Below, in pieces: positions 62,445 through 64,000 of a stretch of 64,000 nt of DNA. The position numbers and the translations under genes were made by a program. Position 1 is the first letter of the stretch. Every line of letters begins with the position of its first letter. The notes under the pieces were generated by a model. It ran no database searches and was not told where the DNA came from. It saw only the letters and a program-made list of their open reading frames with translations. Origin of the DNA: Flavicella sp963932955 (GTDB lineage Bacteria; Bacteroidota; Bacteroidia; Flavobacteriales; Flavobacteriaceae); NCBI GenBank assembly GCA_963932955.1, contig CAWVRK010000001.1, positions 160,752 to 224,751 of the forward strand, in the 5' to 3' direction.

Positions 62445-63280
62445 CTAAAAACGGCGACCTAGAAACAAAAAAGATGGAAACAAAAGCTATTCTTCAAGAA
62501 AAATTCCCAACAAACGAGGTCTTATTAGACCTTCAAAACCTCAAAAAAGTATACCCAACACCCAATGGTGATTACGTGGTGCTCGAAGATTTGAACTTAC
62601 AAGTAAAAAAAGAAGAGTTCATCACCATCATTGGACATTCTGGATGTGGAAAAACCACCATGCTTTCCATGATTGCAGGGTTGAACGAAATTTCTGACGG
62701 GAAAATTTCGGTACTGGGATCCTCTATCAAAGGCCCTGGACCAGACAGAGGTGTCATCTTCCAATCCCCGAGTTTGATGCCGTGGATGACCGCGCTGGAA
62801 AATGTCATGTTGGGCGTAAACCAAGTATTCCCTCACGGCACAAAAAGAGAGAGAGAAGACATCTGTCGCTACTACCTCAGCAAAGTTGGATTGGAGGGTG
62901 CTTTTGACAAAAGAGCTTCAGAGCTTTCACAAGGAATGCAACAAAGAGTGGGAATTGCACGAGCCTTTGCCATCAAGCCCAAAGTTTTGCTTTTGGACGA
63001 GCCTTTTGGCATGTTGGATTCTCTGACGCGGGGAGAATTGCAAGATGTCTTGATTGAAATCTGGAACAAAGAAAAAATTACGGCTGTCATGATCACACAC
63101 GATGTGGATGAGGCCATTTTCTTGTCCGACAGAGTAGTAATGATGACCAGCGGTCCTCGTGCAAAAATAGGAGACATTCTACCCATTGAATTCCAAAGAC
63201 CTCGGTCTCGAAAAGCCGTATTGGCCCACGAAGATTATTATGCGTACAGAAAACATTTGATCGACTTCCTAGAACATTAA
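62432..63280 (+). CDS. nrtD: Nitrate/nitrite ABC transporter ATPase (NrtD-like)
   Basis: A 282-residue ATPase with Walker A GHSGCGKTT, Walker B LLLDEPFG and an intact H-loop THDVDEA, but with signature LSQGMQQR instead of LSGGM. An alternative ATG at 62474 would shorten it by 14 residues and remove the overlap with nrtC; I cannot decide between them. It probably pairs with NrtC as an asymmetric heterodimer. Confidence 0.92.
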   Translation: MGFLAKNGDLETKKMETKAILQEKFPTNEVLLDLQNLKKVYPTPNGDYVVLEDLNLQVKKEEFITIIGHSGCGKTTMLSMIAGLNEISDGKISVLGSSIKGPGPDRGVIFQSPSLMPWMTALENVMLGVNQVFPHGTKREREDICRYYLSKVGLEGAFDKRASELSQGMQQRVGIARAFAIKPKVLLLDEPFGMLDSLTRGELQDVLIEIWNKEKITAVMITHDVDEAIFLSDRVVMMTSGPRAKIGDILPIEFQRPRSRKAVLAHEDYYAYRKHLIDFLEH

Positions 63281-63410
63281 GCTGAGTTTTGCTCGCTTTA
63301 AAATGCGATAAAAGAGTATTTAAAACTGCTGTTTGTCATGTTAAAAATAATACAGTCCTAGTACTTTTGACGCAGAACAATTACCCATTCAACAATTAAA
63401 AATAAAACTT

Positions 63411-64000
63411 ATGAAACTTAAAAATTTATTATTTGGAATCGTTGCCTTCGCAACCACAAGCATGGTTGCTCAATTCTCTCTAAGTGGAGAGTTTATTCCC
63501 CGAACAGAATACAGAAATGGATTCAGCAGCACCATCTCAGAAGGAACGGAACCCGGAATCGCCACTTCTGTGAGGGCCGCTCTTAAAGCAACATACAAGA
63601 CCGAAGGATACACCACTCATTTGAACTTGCAAGAAGTCTTTACCATGGGTGACCGCCAACAATTGTCAACCGCAGGAAACGGCAACTTTCGCGTTCAAGA
63701 AGCGTGGGCAGACTTGGTACTCGGCAGCTCCTCTAGTTTGAAAATAGGACGCCAAGGAATTGCATATGACGATCAGAGAATCATGGGTACTGTAGGCTGG
63801 GCACAACAAATGAGAACCCACGATGCTGCAGTATACAAATACAAAAACAAGGGACTTTCTTTAGATTTGGGGGTTGCCTACAACCAAAATTCGGTGACCA
63901 AATCAGGCAATGACTACCTGAATGATAAGATGTTTTCCTACAAAACCATGCAGTACCTGCATGCCAATAAGAAAACCGACAAATTCAATTTAAGCGCTTT
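63411..64000 (+). CDS. Outer-membrane beta-barrel porin of the alginate-export family (partial)
   Basis: The first 196 residues of a protein cut by the window edge. Signal peptide MKLKNLLFGIVAFATTSMVA, then a barrel start FSLSGEFIPRTEYRNGF, later WADLVLGSSSSLKIGRQGIA and alternating aromatic strands (YKYKNKGLSLDLGVAY). The alginate_exp family name is historical; here it probably lets nitrate or nitrite through the outer membrane. Starts 130 bases after nrtD on the same strand. Confidence 0.8.
   Translation, partial: MKLKNLLFGIVAFATTSMVAQFSLSGEFIPRTEYRNGFSSTISEGTEPGIATSVRAALKATYKTEGYTTHLNLQEVFTMGDRQQLSTAGNGNFRVQEAWADLVLGSSSSLKIGRQGIAYDDQRIMGTVGWAQQMRTHDAAVYKYKNKGLSLDLGVAYNQNSVTKSGNDYLNDKMFSYKTMQYLHANKKTDKFNLSA

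Overview
The window looks like chromosomal DNA of a marine-type member of the Flavobacteriaceae (Bacteroidota); the genus cannot be told from it. The evidence is the Bacteroidota promoter pattern (TTTG, about 16-23 bases, TAnnTTTG) before many genes, no obvious Shine-Dalgarno sequences, an alternative complex III cluster joined to an aa3 oxidase, a type IX secretion C-terminal domain, a SusC-like TonB receptor with a carboxypeptidase-regulatory domain, and an arginine pathway with the Bacteroidota type of transcarbamylase. No prophage, insertion sequence or CRISPR array was seen.

Layout. (1) 1-1731: a cut-off SulP transporter behind ruvB. (2) 1919-13383, minus strand: a respiratory cluster read actA-B-C-D-E-F-coxB-coxA, i.e. 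a quinol:cytochrome c oxidoreductase (ACIII) and the two catalytic oxidase subunits. (3) 13600-18677: a small SPOR protein and the operon rimP-nusA-infB, which has a terminator-like hairpin in its leader. (4) 18955-23752: a small membrane protein, a ThiF/MoeB-rhodanese fusion, an M3 peptidase and an aldo/keto reductase. (5) 23803-29006, minus strand: the rest of the oxidase system (ctaB, two subunit III genes, subunit IV, a Cys-less SCO-like protein, SCO1, DUF420, a small membrane protein). (6) 29272-29450: tRNA-Gly(GCC) and tRNA-Leu(UAA). (7) 29530-34671: a secreted two-gene unit (T9SS cargo plus a fibre-like protein) diverging from a His/Cys-rich protein, TonB receptor and lipoprotein, probably a metal uptake unit. 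(8) 34805-36418: a small ORF and lpd. (9) 36665-44985, minus strand: a full arginine operon GNAT-argG-C-D-F'-B-E-H. (10) 45420-52633: an MscS channel, a YgiQ radical SAM protein, a DUF4954 beta-helix protein and an orphan histidine kinase. (11) 52717-64000: nitrate/nitrite assimilation, with nirB-nirD-DUF4202 on minus and two tandem Crp/Fnr regulators, an NrtABCD-type transporter and the start of an outer-membrane porin on plus.

How it works together. Regions 2 and 5 together encode a nearly complete quinol-to-oxygen branch and its heme/copper assembly factors, split between two operons. Region 11 forms a path from porin to ABC transporter to siroheme nitrite reductase; the nitrate reductase is probably just beyond the right edge. 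Five copies of the hexamer TACGTA lie between nirB and the first regulator gene, some forming a 16-bp palindrome with CRP-like geometry, and are the best candidate operator for the paired regulators.

The strongest leads are the TACGTA operator array with its twin five-cysteine Crp/Fnr proteins, the attenuator-like leader of the nusA operon, the Cys-cluster GNAT heading the arginine operon, and a complementary asymmetry between the NrtC and NrtD ATPases. I found no clear-cut new defence or mobile system.
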